From positions 1 to 39,070 of the IMG/VR virus record IMGVR_UViG_3300037584_000229: a stretch of DNA of 39,070 nt; one strand, 5' to 3'. The first letter of the stretch is position 1, and every line of letters starts with the position of its first letter. Below are positions 9,901 to 17,197 of this stretch, piece by piece. Under the pieces are notes generated by a model, which saw only the letters and a list, made by a program, of their open reading frames with translations, ran no database searches and was not told where the DNA came from. The DNA is from a virus. Position numbers and translations under genes: made by a program.

Positions 9901-10806
9901 CTGAGGTGTTACTTCTTCTTTAGGTTTTAATCTAATGTTACCACCCATTGCACCAACTGCATCTGGGTCTACCTCAACACGTTTAGCTACATCCAAAGTT
10001 TTTCTAGCACCTGCTCTTATGGCTGAAGCTGCTGCATCCCCTATCCCAGGAATCAAACCTATTATAGCTGCACCACCCAAAGCACCTGCTAGGAAGTAAT
10101 TAGGATCATCTTTTTGTAGTTCGTCATATACTTCTTTAGCAGCCATAGCGTCACCTATGACAGGTGTTAGTTCTGCTACAAACTTAGCTGCATCTTTAAA
10201 GGTAATGTCTTTTGCAGGTGCTGCGTCTTTGTCTACAAACTTTTCAGCTTCTTGCTGCACACCTTCATCAGTGTACCCAAACATTTCCATCTGTTCTGCC
10301 ATACCACCTTCGTTGTATTGACCTGTACCGAAATGTCTACTTGGAGTCATTAAGTATTCCATAAAACCTTTTAAAGAAGTTTGACCTTCTTTATCTTCTT
10401 CTTCTTTTTTATCTTCTGGTAAACCAGGAAAAGTTTCTTCTGGAAAACCTTCTTTAATAGCTTCTTTATCAAACATAGTGCTTGATCTCCACTGTGCATA
10501 CTCAGAAGCTTTTTCCTCACTAGAAAATACAGGTAACTTTTCACCTGTAATAAAGTCTTTACCTTGATTGTCTTTTAGTCTTTGTTTTACTTCTTCATCA
10601 CTAAGTTTATTACCATTCTCATCAATGGTAGGTGCAGTAATCCATCCAGTTCCAAAAGGTATTGTAGTACTTACCTCAGAATATCTAGTTCCTTTTTTAC
10701 CAGTAATTTCACCAGTCTCATCAATCCAAACAGACCTTCCACGTAAAGTTATTTCGTTTGTTCTAGATCTAGGTTTTGGTTTAGGTTTGGTCTGATTTAG
10801 GCCCAT
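6904..10806 (-). CDS. Very large polyvalent-type protein, probably DNA-ejected or internal virion protein
   Basis: 1300 residues. About 45-110 is a conserved-looking domain ending in EEKASEYAQWRSSTM. Residues 160-182 and 569-583 each carry a YNEGG(M/V)AxxxQME segment. A hydrophobic glycine-rich stretch lies at 236-262 (FLAGALGGAAIIGLIPGIGD). About 385-560 resembles the associated domains of phage polyvalent proteins, ending with ASEVIQIGPLVLAKN. A conserved block (DDIPAMLSPGEIVIPADVV) follows. The middle is Thr/Ser/Pro-rich and disordered, then comes a second Gly-rich hydrophobic stretch (VVSLALGPVAMIGAGVVQAG), a poly-Ser/poly-Asp tract (encoded near 7262-7320) and a basic C-terminus. Polyvalent proteins are known to travel with phage DNA into the cell. 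Location between portal and scaffold fits a virion protein. Enzymatic activity is not evident. Confidence 0.6.
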   Translation of the reverse strand: MGLNQTKPKPKPRSRTNEITLRGRSVWIDETGEITGKKGTRYSEVSTTIPFGTGWITAPTIDENGNKLSDEEVKQRLKDNQGKDFITGEKLPVFSSEEKASEYAQWRSSTMFDKEAIKEGFPEETFPGLPEDKKEEEDKEGQTSLKGFMEYLMTPSRHFGTGQYNEGGMAEQMEMFGYTDEGVQQEAEKFVDKDAAPAKDITFKDAAKFVAELTPVIGDAMAAKEVYDELQKDDPNYFLAGALGGAAIIGLIPGIGDAAASAIRAGARKTLDVAKRVEVDPDAVGAMGGNIRLKPKEEVTPQLSNIEYQRKMAEFDKAETVDDWQENVAKYVEESRDVNPTIRTPELEDSTKDLLDNKITREQHLANVDKYKPVDAWDTLPREPSSKAVVFSLNKEQRKDGHFVLDNASSMGVNKSSLKIGDLFNGRLDIPAYNKYDTWIVTGSSKDAEKGKHYAKAIHYTAGEGDPIKFIASTKTSERIGTGEKGKTPYATVQGYIKDLDVNEIRNKATQYLDDPEWTQVGFDPRRQGGFYVRAGDNKHVPVREASEVIQIGPLVLAKNAKLDMDYIGYNEGGVAMNEQMELALGDVPDNTVGIDPVSGNEIPLGSSAEEVRDDIPAMLSPGEIVIPADVVKFHGVKLFEDLRKEAKIGYAKMEADGRIGGEPIDEPGPEDSLPPDEEELLNEILAMEENTGVVEAAAGVYTPPNTSVVTTPTASQVPSTGTPPPSTQQVAPSSTTQQPNSVYGITTASGTPVTANTALVNKQPVVGNVDIANPTSSATTTTATTPQTGMVVEQYVAPDCRRLEVLTLNGQIISTLPADFEVFVKATEESLKRFGCIPDDTTDTTPTDDTTITTTTTKKDDDDDKVVTTDPEFDLTTSEGSKAAADYFTKKSGVDVSDPFKAATNALNAASGGGLFGKGLGVVSLALGPVAMIGAGVVQAGSKLDALSTAFANLKMANYLGNTDMAKNIQTEIDKFLANSPKAVKFLSGLGDLGDKKFDYAMMAATSVNAPSNMALTQDKFATEEAFVSSMNSTANTGYKYDPTAGDDGKGAYVIDESQTVTIPSSDGSDSITVSAGSAAASASSFEKDEDGSIVFTPGAETVKPVIRPDPPGGGGSSGSSGPVGIVGNNDTGSNSLAQNIANWTTPGDGTKYVNGVLVNESSSSSSSSSSSSSDDDDDDGTVICTVYSDTGYLSKDIWNLDKRYGALLYRNDPELMRGYHIWGVPFAKFLRKKTFTSKLFRKVMWPIVKAWAEEMAHNINPKKYKPNYFGKLIKAVGEPFSRLCALVTKAKRLEKGIL

Positions 10807-10987
10807 TCACTTCATCCCTCAGAAACTTTAGTCTACGTAAAGATTTTGCTTCACCTTGTAGTCTAAACAAGTCTTCTGTTTTTAATGTTTGTTCCATTTG
10901 TATGTGTATGTGGTTTAGTCTTCGATCTAGTTCTTGATTCAGTGAATCCCAGATTTCGTGATTGTTTACTATTTGCTTTAAGCTCAT
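10781..10987 (-). CDS. Small coiled-coil protein downstream of portal
   Basis: 68 residues, nearly all helical with heptad-like spacing (LNQELDRRLNHIHIQMEQTL). It starts inside the portal stop as an ATGA overlap at 10984-10987 and overlaps the next gene by 26 bases, so it is translationally coupled on both sides. No known family recognised. Its size, helicity and place directly after the portal suggest a portal-associated or head-completion accessory, by inference only. Confidence 0.6.
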   Translation of the reverse strand: MSLKQIVNNHEIWDSLNQELDRRLNHIHIQMEQTLKTEDLFRLQGEAKSLRRLKFLRDEVNGPKSDQT

Positions 10988-13113
10988 GCTTGTCCTTCGC
11001 CTGTGTTGGCTGAGAAACCTTGTTCTCCTGGAACTGGTGTTGTTCCTGTGCCTACTTGTCCACCGCCTGAACCAGTTGTGTCTTGTACCTGTACTCCTGC
11101 AGGAGCCTGTTCTTTAGGCGCAGGAGCACCTTGTTGAGGTGCGTTAGGATTTACTTCAGGTGGATTGTCTGCTTTAAACTTCTTGAGAATCTCAGCTTGT
11201 ATTGCTGCATCACCCATTGAGTTTGTAAGTTTGTCAGGATCAAGATCCATAGACTTAGCAATCTCTCTGATAATATAATCCATTTTTGCAAAAGGTGCAA
11301 GCACTGGATTTTGTACAACACCAAGAAACTGCATGAGTCTTTGACTACGAACTTCGTTAGCCATCAAGCTTTCAGTACCTTCTGCTTTAACTTCCAGATC
11401 ACCTTTAATATCTGAGTCGTAATCAAACTGCATGTTAAAATGAAAGAAAGCCCTACCAAGAGGGCCAAGAAGATAGTCATCTACATTTTTAACTACAGTT
11501 CTAATGCTACCGTTAGCAGCAGACATGAGCATGGAAATACCAGAAGCGGTACGTCCTACACCCTGTACTCCTGTTTGACCATGAGCAAAAGATGGAAAGC
11601 CAGTTGATTCATCTGACAGCACTCTTGCTTTATCAAACATCTGCATGTTCTCGTTACTGACGTTGGGAAACTTAGTGCCAAAGATAGCTTGACCAGGAGC
11701 ACCCCCTTGTCTGCGAAAGACTTTGCCAGGATAGATAGATAGATCTTGCCCAGGCATAAGGTTGGTTTCGTCTATCTCAATAATAAGATTACCAGATAGA
11801 GCAGCGTTGTCCACACTCATTCTCATGAAACCATTCATAAGGGTTTGTGTGTCATCCATGTTCTCAGCAATACCTACACCAAAGAATGAGTAAGGATTTA
11901 CTTCAAAAGGAACTGCGTAGTAAGGTAAGATGGCAGGAGTAAAAGGATTCATTACAAGACGTAAGACTTGTCCGTTACAAATCCAAATATTTACAGAAAC
12001 TTGATCCTGATCTTTTAACTCTTTTGGAATATCTACATCGTATGTTTTTAAAATATCTGTGTCTACGTAACCCCAGAACTCAAGAACGTTAAATCTTTCT
12101 GACCTAGTTTCTTGATCTGCATCTTCCATGACCTGTTCCCACCACTCTTTGCTGTAGGACTCACCCATTTCAATAGCGGTGTCGATAGCATTTGATCTAA
12201 AGAAAGGTCTGCGTTTTAAACCACGTATTTGTGATCTAGACATTTTATGTTTTTCAACAACATACTCAGCTTCATCCATGTTGTTTGCATCAGGATCTGG
12301 ATAGAAGTTCCATATAGATACTGAGGATGTCTGTGGTACTGTTTTAATAGTAGGACTGTACTCTCCATCTTCTGACCAAGAAGGATATTCTTTGTCTAAA
12401 GCAAATGGTCCTTTCATGATACCTGTACCAAAAAGTGCTGTCTCAAATGCTGTTATACGTAGTTGTTTCTTAGCGTTTGATTCTTCTAGTTGGTCATGTA
12501 TTTTCTTTTCCATCTTTTTAGCTGCAACCATAGCAGGATGGAATGTAGCTTGAGTTGGTGTGGTTCCTGGCCCTTCTTCAATCTTATCTTGTACTGGTTC
12601 AAGTTTCTTAGATAAACCTGACAGTCTTTCTCGCAGGTCAATGATAGTCTCACCTGGTTGTAGATAATTTAAATCAGTGAAATCTTTTTCTGCTGCTTTT
12701 TGTATCTCTTGATTTGTTTCAAAGTTTACTGACTCTTCAACTCCGTCTGGTAAAACAGAAGGGTTAATAGAAATAGGAAACTTGTTAGATCCAAACAGTA
12801 CATCTACAATTTGACCATAGGCTGCAAGAACCTTGGTCTTAGTAACTTTAACAAATACTCTAGATTTTTCTGTGGATGTAAACTGAACGTCAGGTCCGTA
12901 AATACCACGATAGTTTTGATAAGCTTTTATCCAACGCTGTTCATCTGAATACCTAGCTTTTTCTGCTTTATAGAATTTGTCCTGTACGAACCCAATAACG
13001 GTTCCTACTTTAGTATCAGTTTTATTTTCAGAGTCTTCTTTGTCTTCTACATAGGATGACTCTTGATCGTCCATATAAAGTTCTTCTGATTCAAAGATGT
13101 CATCTTCTTCCAT
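10984..13113 (-). CDS. Portal protein
   Basis: 709 residues, in the size class of large podovirus/P22-like portals. Visible traits: acidic N-terminus; a helical region with QRWIKAYQNYRGIYGPDVQF; a central wing and stem region with SVSIWNFYPDPDANNMDEAEY and the conserved-type PYYAVPFEVNPYSFFGVGIAE; a helix with GRTASGISMLMSAANG; and a Pro/Gln/Gly-rich disordered C-terminal tail from about residue 650. Portals form the dodecameric ring for DNA entry and exit. The gene sits 10 bases after the terminase large subunit, the usual neighbour. The long low-complexity tail (APQQGAPAPKEQAPAGVQVQ) is typical of marine homologues as I recall them. Confidence 0.85.
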   Translation of the reverse strand: MEEDDIFESEELYMDDQESSYVEDKEDSENKTDTKVGTVIGFVQDKFYKAEKARYSDEQRWIKAYQNYRGIYGPDVQFTSTEKSRVFVKVTKTKVLAAYGQIVDVLFGSNKFPISINPSVLPDGVEESVNFETNQEIQKAAEKDFTDLNYLQPGETIIDLRERLSGLSKKLEPVQDKIEEGPGTTPTQATFHPAMVAAKKMEKKIHDQLEESNAKKQLRITAFETALFGTGIMKGPFALDKEYPSWSEDGEYSPTIKTVPQTSSVSIWNFYPDPDANNMDEAEYVVEKHKMSRSQIRGLKRRPFFRSNAIDTAIEMGESYSKEWWEQVMEDADQETRSERFNVLEFWGYVDTDILKTYDVDIPKELKDQDQVSVNIWICNGQVLRLVMNPFTPAILPYYAVPFEVNPYSFFGVGIAENMDDTQTLMNGFMRMSVDNAALSGNLIIEIDETNLMPGQDLSIYPGKVFRRQGGAPGQAIFGTKFPNVSNENMQMFDKARVLSDESTGFPSFAHGQTGVQGVGRTASGISMLMSAANGSIRTVVKNVDDYLLGPLGRAFFHFNMQFDYDSDIKGDLEVKAEGTESLMANEVRSQRLMQFLGVVQNPVLAPFAKMDYIIREIAKSMDLDPDKLTNSMGDAAIQAEILKKFKADNPPEVNPNAPQQGAPAPKEQAPAGVQVQDTTGSGGGQVGTGTTPVPGEQGFSANTGEGQA

Positions 13114-13123
13114 TAGTTAATCC

Positions 13124-14710
13124 TTAGTATCCAAATGTGGGGTCTGATGCTTGAAAGCCTGATCGCTGTGAGCTTGGGTCAAAGTCAAATACGTTACTTC
13201 TTGGTCTGGTCATAACACCGTATCTTAGCGCATCGTATAAGTGATCTTCTGAATTGGTATCTACATCTTCAGGGTTCTTTTTGTCAAGTGGTATTGTCGG
13301 TAATTGATTGATAAGATTTGTACAGTTATCAAATATAACAAGCCTTGGTTCCTCTGTAAACTCATCTACTTGTAGTCTTCTGTGTATCTCATTCTTGCCC
13401 GATACACGAGAGCCTTTTGATCTGTCAGCAGGACGCCACCTACATCCTTTCAATATCATTTGTTCTGCAAGGCTAGGACCAGTATCACCTCTTCTATGCC
13501 AGAGTGAAGAGTCTAAAACTCCATACCTTATTTTTTCATCATACTCAAGGTCCAGGATCATGTCAGCCAAGTCAGTCGCTATGATTTTAGAAACATATAA
13601 CTCCCTGTAGACAATTAGCTGTTCAGATCCTGGAACAACTGCTATCCATACAACACCTGTGTGAGATCCATATCCGTAATCACAAGCCCTAAATCTAGTC
13701 CAGTTTGATGGTATGTCGTATGATTTAACTACGTGTATTTGTCTGTTAAACTCTGGAAAGGCTGAACCTTCATTTATATCCCAGTCACCTTCAAGTAATT
13801 GTCTTCTTTGGTGTTCTGGTAATGATAGAAGGTTAGCTTCGTACATTCCATCTTCTGAAAGATAAGGGTTATCAAACAGAGTTGCAGGTATAAACTTTCT
13901 TTTAAAAAGAGGTTCACCCTCTCTTGTGTGACCTTTAGGCCACGTAATTATTTCACCGTTTTCATCTGTTGCCCAGAAAGATTCTCCTGGAGTACTGGGT
14001 TCAATAAAATGTCTACGAACCCACTGATGCCCAGGTCCACCTGGGTTGCTTGTTGCTCTCATGTACAGAGGTAATCCACTAGCTTTTGTAGCTCTAAGTC
14101 GTGACCTCATATAATTCCAAGAGTAACTGGAGGGCCATTGGGTCAACTCGTCAAAGCCTATCCAGTTAAAAGCTTGTCCTTGGTATCTCATAACATCATC
14201 ATCACGATCAAGGTATGACATCCAAAGTGTTGCACCGTTAGGTGCTACCCAAGTTTTATCTCTTTCCATGAACTTTATTCCTGGAACAGCCTTTGGGTAA
14301 AGCTGTTTACTTACAGATATAAGTTCTCGTAACTCTTCTGTACTCCTACGAACAAGTAGCATTCGTGCATGTGGATTCGTAAAATATCTAACTGGATCAG
14401 CCACCATCGAATACGACTTACCACCACCTGCTGCTCCTCCGTATAGCACCTCTTGTTCTGTAGACGCTAAAAATTTAGTTTGTGGGCCTGGGTTAGGCTC
14501 AAATATTACCTCTTGTGTTCCCACAGAAAGGGCATCGCTCTCCAGGTTCGAGGGAGATGTAGTCTTCGTCTTCAATAAGATCTCTGGTGTTTCTACCACC
14601 AACTCTTTTTTCTTCGATCTTCTGGCTTTTCCTTGCCGCTTCTTTGTATTTTTTGGCATACTGCTTGTAGTTTGAGGAAGCTCTACGCCTTTTCTCTTCC
14701 ATTCTGACAC
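13124..14710 (-). CDS. terL: Terminase large subunit (start uncertain)
   Basis: ATPase-nuclease that drives DNA packaging. In the 528-residue version the Walker A motif is GGAAGGGKS (91-99), Walker B is IGFDEL (184-189, D187/E188), a coupling-type ATSNPGG follows at 219-225, and the RNase H-like nuclease shows acidic positions D344 (RACDYGYG), D400 and D489/D493 (EDHLYDALRYG). The 5' end is uncertain: the ATG at 14710 gives a 212-base overlap with the upstream HTH gene and a basic, low-complexity N-terminus. A GTG at 14524 (VGTQEVIFEP) leaves only a 26-base overlap and 466 residues. I list the long form, but the short one looks at least as likely. Confidence 0.9.
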   Translation of the reverse strand: MSEWKRKGVELPQTTSSMPKNTKKRQGKARRSKKKELVVETPEILLKTKTTSPSNLESDALSVGTQEVIFEPNPGPQTKFLASTEQEVLYGGAAGGGKSYSMVADPVRYFTNPHARMLLVRRSTEELRELISVSKQLYPKAVPGIKFMERDKTWVAPNGATLWMSYLDRDDDVMRYQGQAFNWIGFDELTQWPSSYSWNYMRSRLRATKASGLPLYMRATSNPGGPGHQWVRRHFIEPSTPGESFWATDENGEIITWPKGHTREGEPLFKRKFIPATLFDNPYLSEDGMYEANLLSLPEHQRRQLLEGDWDINEGSAFPEFNRQIHVVKSYDIPSNWTRFRACDYGYGSHTGVVWIAVVPGSEQLIVYRELYVSKIIATDLADMILDLEYDEKIRYGVLDSSLWHRRGDTGPSLAEQMILKGCRWRPADRSKGSRVSGKNEIHRRLQVDEFTEEPRLVIFDNCTNLINQLPTIPLDKKNPEDVDTNSEDHLYDALRYGVMTRPRSNVFDFDPSSQRSGFQASDPTFGY

Positions 14711-14996
14711 GTTTATATAACCCTACATGTGATATTTCTCTACCAGATTCTTTAGATAACCAAGCTGCTACTTTTCTAGTGCTGTACTCTTGAAGAAATA
14801 ATTTAGCTTTTTCTAGTAACTCTAACTCTTCAGGGATAGGTATCAGTAGATCTGGATCTGTTTCATCTTGTTTGTAACCAAAGGGTACGTGTCTTCCTAC
14901 TCTTATAACAGGATACCACTCTCCTAGTTCCCCTTGTAGTGGTATCTGCCAGTCAACTTTGGTTGGGTGGTCTGCTGTTGTTGCTCTTTTACTCAT
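14499..14996 (-). CDS. HTH protein between terminase subunits, C-terminal CxxC
   Basis: 165 residues. The N-terminus (ADHPTKVDWQIPLQGELGEW) is followed by a helix-turn-helix-like segment (YSTRKVAAWLSKESGREIS, about 90-110), a long basic helix (RVRMEEKRRRASSNYKQYAK) and a C-terminal CPFCGNTRG zinc-knuckle half. It starts inside the stop region of the terminase small subunit gene (8-base overlap) and its 3' third shares DNA with the long form of terL. The HTH and the position suggest a DNA-binding packaging accessory, possibly helping pac or cos recognition. Confidence in the reading frame is good, in the function low. Confidence 0.65.
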   Translation of the reverse strand: MSKRATTADHPTKVDWQIPLQGELGEWYPVIRVGRHVPFGYKQDETDPDLLIPIPEELELLEKAKLFLQEYSTRKVAAWLSKESGREISHVGLYKRVRMEEKRRRASSNYKQYAKKYKEAARKSQKIEEKRVGGRNTRDLIEDEDYISLEPGERCPFCGNTRGNI

Positions 14997-15351
14997 CTTC
15001 TTTCGCAGGTAGAATAAACAAAGGTTCTGATGTTTTTACTTCTACCTTGTCTGTTTTAGTAAATCCTGCACGATCTAGTATATCTTTTGCTGCTAACATC
15101 TTTTCTTTTACACCCAGATCTGTAGGGTCTGCCATAACAGAAAACATTGTATACGCTGCTTTAGTTGAGGACTGTGCTATAAATTTTTTAGTAAGCTCTG
15201 CTATTTCATCTGTTAGACTGTTTACTATTTGTGTAGAAGCAACACCATCAGAATAACCTGCAAGTTTCTTTGCCGTAACAGGATCTCCTTTTGCTTCTTC
15301 AAAAAGAACTTCAAGAAACTTATGTTGTTTTTCTGTAAGTTGTTTTGCCAT
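14989..15351 (-). CDS. terS: Terminase small subunit
   Basis: 120 residues from the ATG at 15351 (MAKQLTEKQHKFLEVLFEEA). That start forms TAATG with the upstream stop and has GGTGG just before it; a longer in-frame start at 15423 would add a Cys/Arg/Tyr-rich shadow sequence. The LTEKQxxFLE...A.KLAGYSD pattern is the N-terminal HTH of Terminase_2-type small subunits, and KEKMLAAKDILDRAGFTKTD near the C-terminus is the typical following helix. It recognises viral DNA for packaging. Followed by the HTH protein and terL. Confidence 0.8.
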   Translation of the reverse strand: MAKQLTEKQHKFLEVLFEEAKGDPVTAKKLAGYSDGVASTQIVNSLTDEIAELTKKFIAQSSTKAAYTMFSVMADPTDLGVKEKMLAAKDILDRAGFTKTDKVEVKTSEPLFILPAKEDE

Positions 15352-15806
15352 TATGCCACCATATAAATTATAAAACCTAAAACACCTGCACCTGCTATAA
15401 GCATAACACCTGATATACCCCAAGTAATTATTGCTTCAATCATTTCTGCTTTACGGTATTCTTGTTCTTTCTTTTGTTTTCTTATTCTACCTTCAGTAGC
15501 AACAAGCTCATCCCAAACTGATGGCCCATACGTAAAACTGATCCAGTCTTTTAGTTCCTGACGCATAGCCTCTGCTTTCTTTTTAGCAGTGAATATTTCT
15601 AAAGCTTCTGCTTCAACAGAACCTCCCATAGCTTTCCACCAAGGGGGGTTCTTATTTTTTTGTTCTAAGTAGGCTAGATCACTCATGCTACTAGCCCACT
15701 GATTTAGTTGACCACCCATTTCCTGAAGATCTTTTCCAAACTGGAAACCTTTCTTCAGAGCATTGAACGCTACGGTAGCTCCACCGATAATTGTTACTGG
15801 GTCCAC
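15351..15806 (-). CDS. Conserved-type membrane-anchored protein before terminase, unknown
   Basis: 151 residues. The N-terminal segment MDPVTIIGGATVAFNALKKG is hydrophobic with a glycine turn, the middle is helical and charged with NPPWWKAMGGS, and one clear membrane span lies at the C-terminus (AIITWGISGVMLIAGAGVLG). I recall similar proteins next to terminase genes in marine phages but know no function. The C-terminal anchor would place the charged body in the cytoplasm. Stop overlaps the terS start by one base. A holin role is possible but not supported by a second span. Confidence 0.6.
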   Translation of the reverse strand: MDPVTIIGGATVAFNALKKGFQFGKDLQEMGGQLNQWASSMSDLAYLEQKNKNPPWWKAMGGSVEAEALEIFTAKKKAEAMRQELKDWISFTYGPSVWDELVATEGRIRKQKKEQEYRKAEMIEAIITWGISGVMLIAGAGVLGFIIYMVA

Positions 15807-15857
15807 GAGCCTCCTCCCAAAGTACTCCTAGTATCATTAAAGAACTGATTGTATTTT

Positions 15858-16022
15858 TCAAAGAGGTTTGCCTGACAATATAGCTCTTTCTATATCATGT
15901 CTGCCAATACCTAAATCTCGTAGCTCTCTATCAGTCATTCTGTAGAGTTGTATACGTGCAATCTTTCTTCTTGCTGACTCTGCCCTTGCTTCTACTATTT
16001 TGTTGAATATTCTTTTTAACAT
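15858..16022 (-). CDS. DUF1127 small arginine-rich protein
   Basis: 54 residues: helical N-terminus MLKRIFNKIVEARAESARRK, then IARIQLYRMTDRELRDLGIG followed by RHDIERAI, which is the DUF1127 signature (L..M.DREL.DIG..R.DI). DUF1127 proteins are short Arg-rich proteins very common in Alphaproteobacteria; a few have been linked to stress, phosphate or sRNA-related regulation, but the biochemical role is unsettled. AGAGGA lies 7 bases before the ATG. A promoter candidate with two TATAAC boxes is just upstream, and 80 bases separate it from the previous gene, so it may be a separately expressed host-derived gene. Confidence 0.8.
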   Translation of the reverse strand: MLKRIFNKIVEARAESARRKIARIQLYRMTDRELRDLGIGRHDIERAILSGKPL

Positions 16023-16053
16023 TATCTATCCTCTGTATGTGTTAATGAGGATA

Positions 16054-16096
16054 GTTATATTCAAATAGTTATATCATAGTAGTGACAAAAATGCAA
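16054..16096 (-). promoter_or_regulatory. Promoter candidate for the DUF1127 gene
   Basis: Minus strand: TTGCAT (16091-16096), 17-base spacer, TATAAC (16068-16073), and a second TATAAC at 16054-16059 in a 14-base tandem repeat (ATATAACTATTTGA, then ATATAACTATCC). The -35 matches consensus at only three positions. The two -10 boxes match the -10 of the better promoter candidates elsewhere in the window. Confidence 0.4.
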
Positions 16097-16101
16097 CTCC
16101 G

Positions 16102-16338
16102 TTATGCTTTGCCTTTTACTTTCTTGACTACCTTTGTAGTCCAGGCTTCATTAACGTCAGGTGTGGAAGGATCATCTCCAACAAGTTGACCCTTCTCATT
16201 ACGAGCACGTACCTTTACTTCCTCTGCTCCTTCTACAAATTCAAGAACAGCAGGATCTTTGGTGTGCCACTCTCCACGAATGTACTCCGCAAGAACAGCA
16301 CCATATTGATCTACAACTTTGTTATCTTCTATTTTCAT
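16102..16338 (-). CDS. Small protein with DDPSTPDVNEAW motif, unknown
   Basis: 78 residues, start MKIEDNKVVDQYGAVLAEYI. The C-terminal half VRARNEKGQLVGDDPSTPDV-NEAW followed by Lys-rich tail is a pattern I remember from short proteins of cyanophages and other marine phages, where no function is established. The start overlaps the stop of the upstream basic protein as TAATG. It is the last gene before the DUF1127 promoter gap. No membrane segment, cysteine or catalytic motif. Confidence 0.6.
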   Translation of the reverse strand: MKIEDNKVVDQYGAVLAEYIRGEWHTKDPAVLEFVEGAEEVKVRARNEKGQLVGDDPSTPDVNEAWTTKVVKKVKGKA

Positions 16339-17192
16339 TATTTCATACTCTTTAAAATTTTACGTATTTCTTTTTGTTTTTTAACCCTTGGATCACTAGG
16401 CTTTACTCTGGTAAATGCGTTAGTGTTATTACCCACAATCCAAACCATTCCGTCACCTGCGTCAGTTCCAATTCTGTCAGACTTAAGTGATTTACGTCTA
16501 AACTCTTTGACACCTGTTAACGGATTTATTTTTGGTTTTTTATTAGGTACAGTTTTCTTAGGTTTTTTAGTTGTTTTAGGTTTCTTCTTAGGTTGAACAT
16601 TAGGTGGAGTAAACTTCCTATCTGTTTTATCCTTAGTTGTAGGTCTTCTCCTTGGTTTCTTTTTAGAAACCTTTCTCTCAGCAGGGGTAACATCTAAATC
16701 AATAGTAGCAATTCTTACTGCTGCAGGAGCAAGCGTCATAGGCTTTCTTCCTGGTATTTTAGGATCGTTCCTTAGTTTAATGTTACTAGGTGTTACATCT
16801 TTCATGGGTCTTTGTTTTGGTTTTTTAGGACCAGTCTTTGTAACATTCTTAGGTTTACTTTTAACAGAAGCAGGAGGTTTCTTATCAATCTTTGGTTTTG
16901 TACCTGCTTTAGGAGGACCACTTGGTTTCTTAGGCGCAGGAGGTTTACTAGGTTTTTGAAACCTACCAGTCTTAGGATTAACAGGTTGATTAGGTTTTTT
17001 AGGATCAAGCCTACGTGGACCCTGCGTTATTTTAACGTTAGGTGGTTTGCTATTTGTAATCTTAGCATCCTTTGCCTTTGGACCTAATCTTTTTATAAAT
17101 TCTTTTGCTGCCTGTCTTCCTGCAGGTGTTCTAAGAAATGAGTAGGCTACTCTACCACCTGCTACTGCAACATATATTAAAGGAACAGCCAT
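16338..17192 (-). CDS. Lys/Pro-rich disordered protein with N-terminal hydrophobic segment
   Basis: 284 residues. MAVPLIYVAVAGGRVAYSFL is hydrophobic, then RTPAGRQAAKEFIKRLG, then about 190 residues of Lys, Pro, Arg and Thr in short motifs such as KPPAPKKPSGPPKAG and PKKKPKTTKKPKKTVPNKKP. It ends with a more ordered C-terminus (DAGDGMVWIVGNNTNAFTRV). Strong positive charge suggests binding to DNA, RNA or membrane surface. It sits in a group of other very basic late proteins. Function unknown; a virion-packaged DNA-binding protein is the most economical guess. Confidence 0.65.
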   Translation of the reverse strand: MAVPLIYVAVAGGRVAYSFLRTPAGRQAAKEFIKRLGPKAKDAKITNSKPPNVKITQGPRRLDPKKPNQPVNPKTGRFQKPSKPPAPKKPSGPPKAGTKPKIDKKPPASVKSKPKNVTKTGPKKPKQRPMKDVTPSNIKLRNDPKIPGRKPMTLAPAAVRIATIDLDVTPAERKVSKKKPRRRPTTKDKTDRKFTPPNVQPKKKPKTTKKPKKTVPNKKPKINPLTGVKEFRRKSLKSDRIGTDAGDGMVWIVGNNTNAFTRVKPSDPRVKKQKEIRKILKSMK

Positions 17193-17197
17193 TGTTA

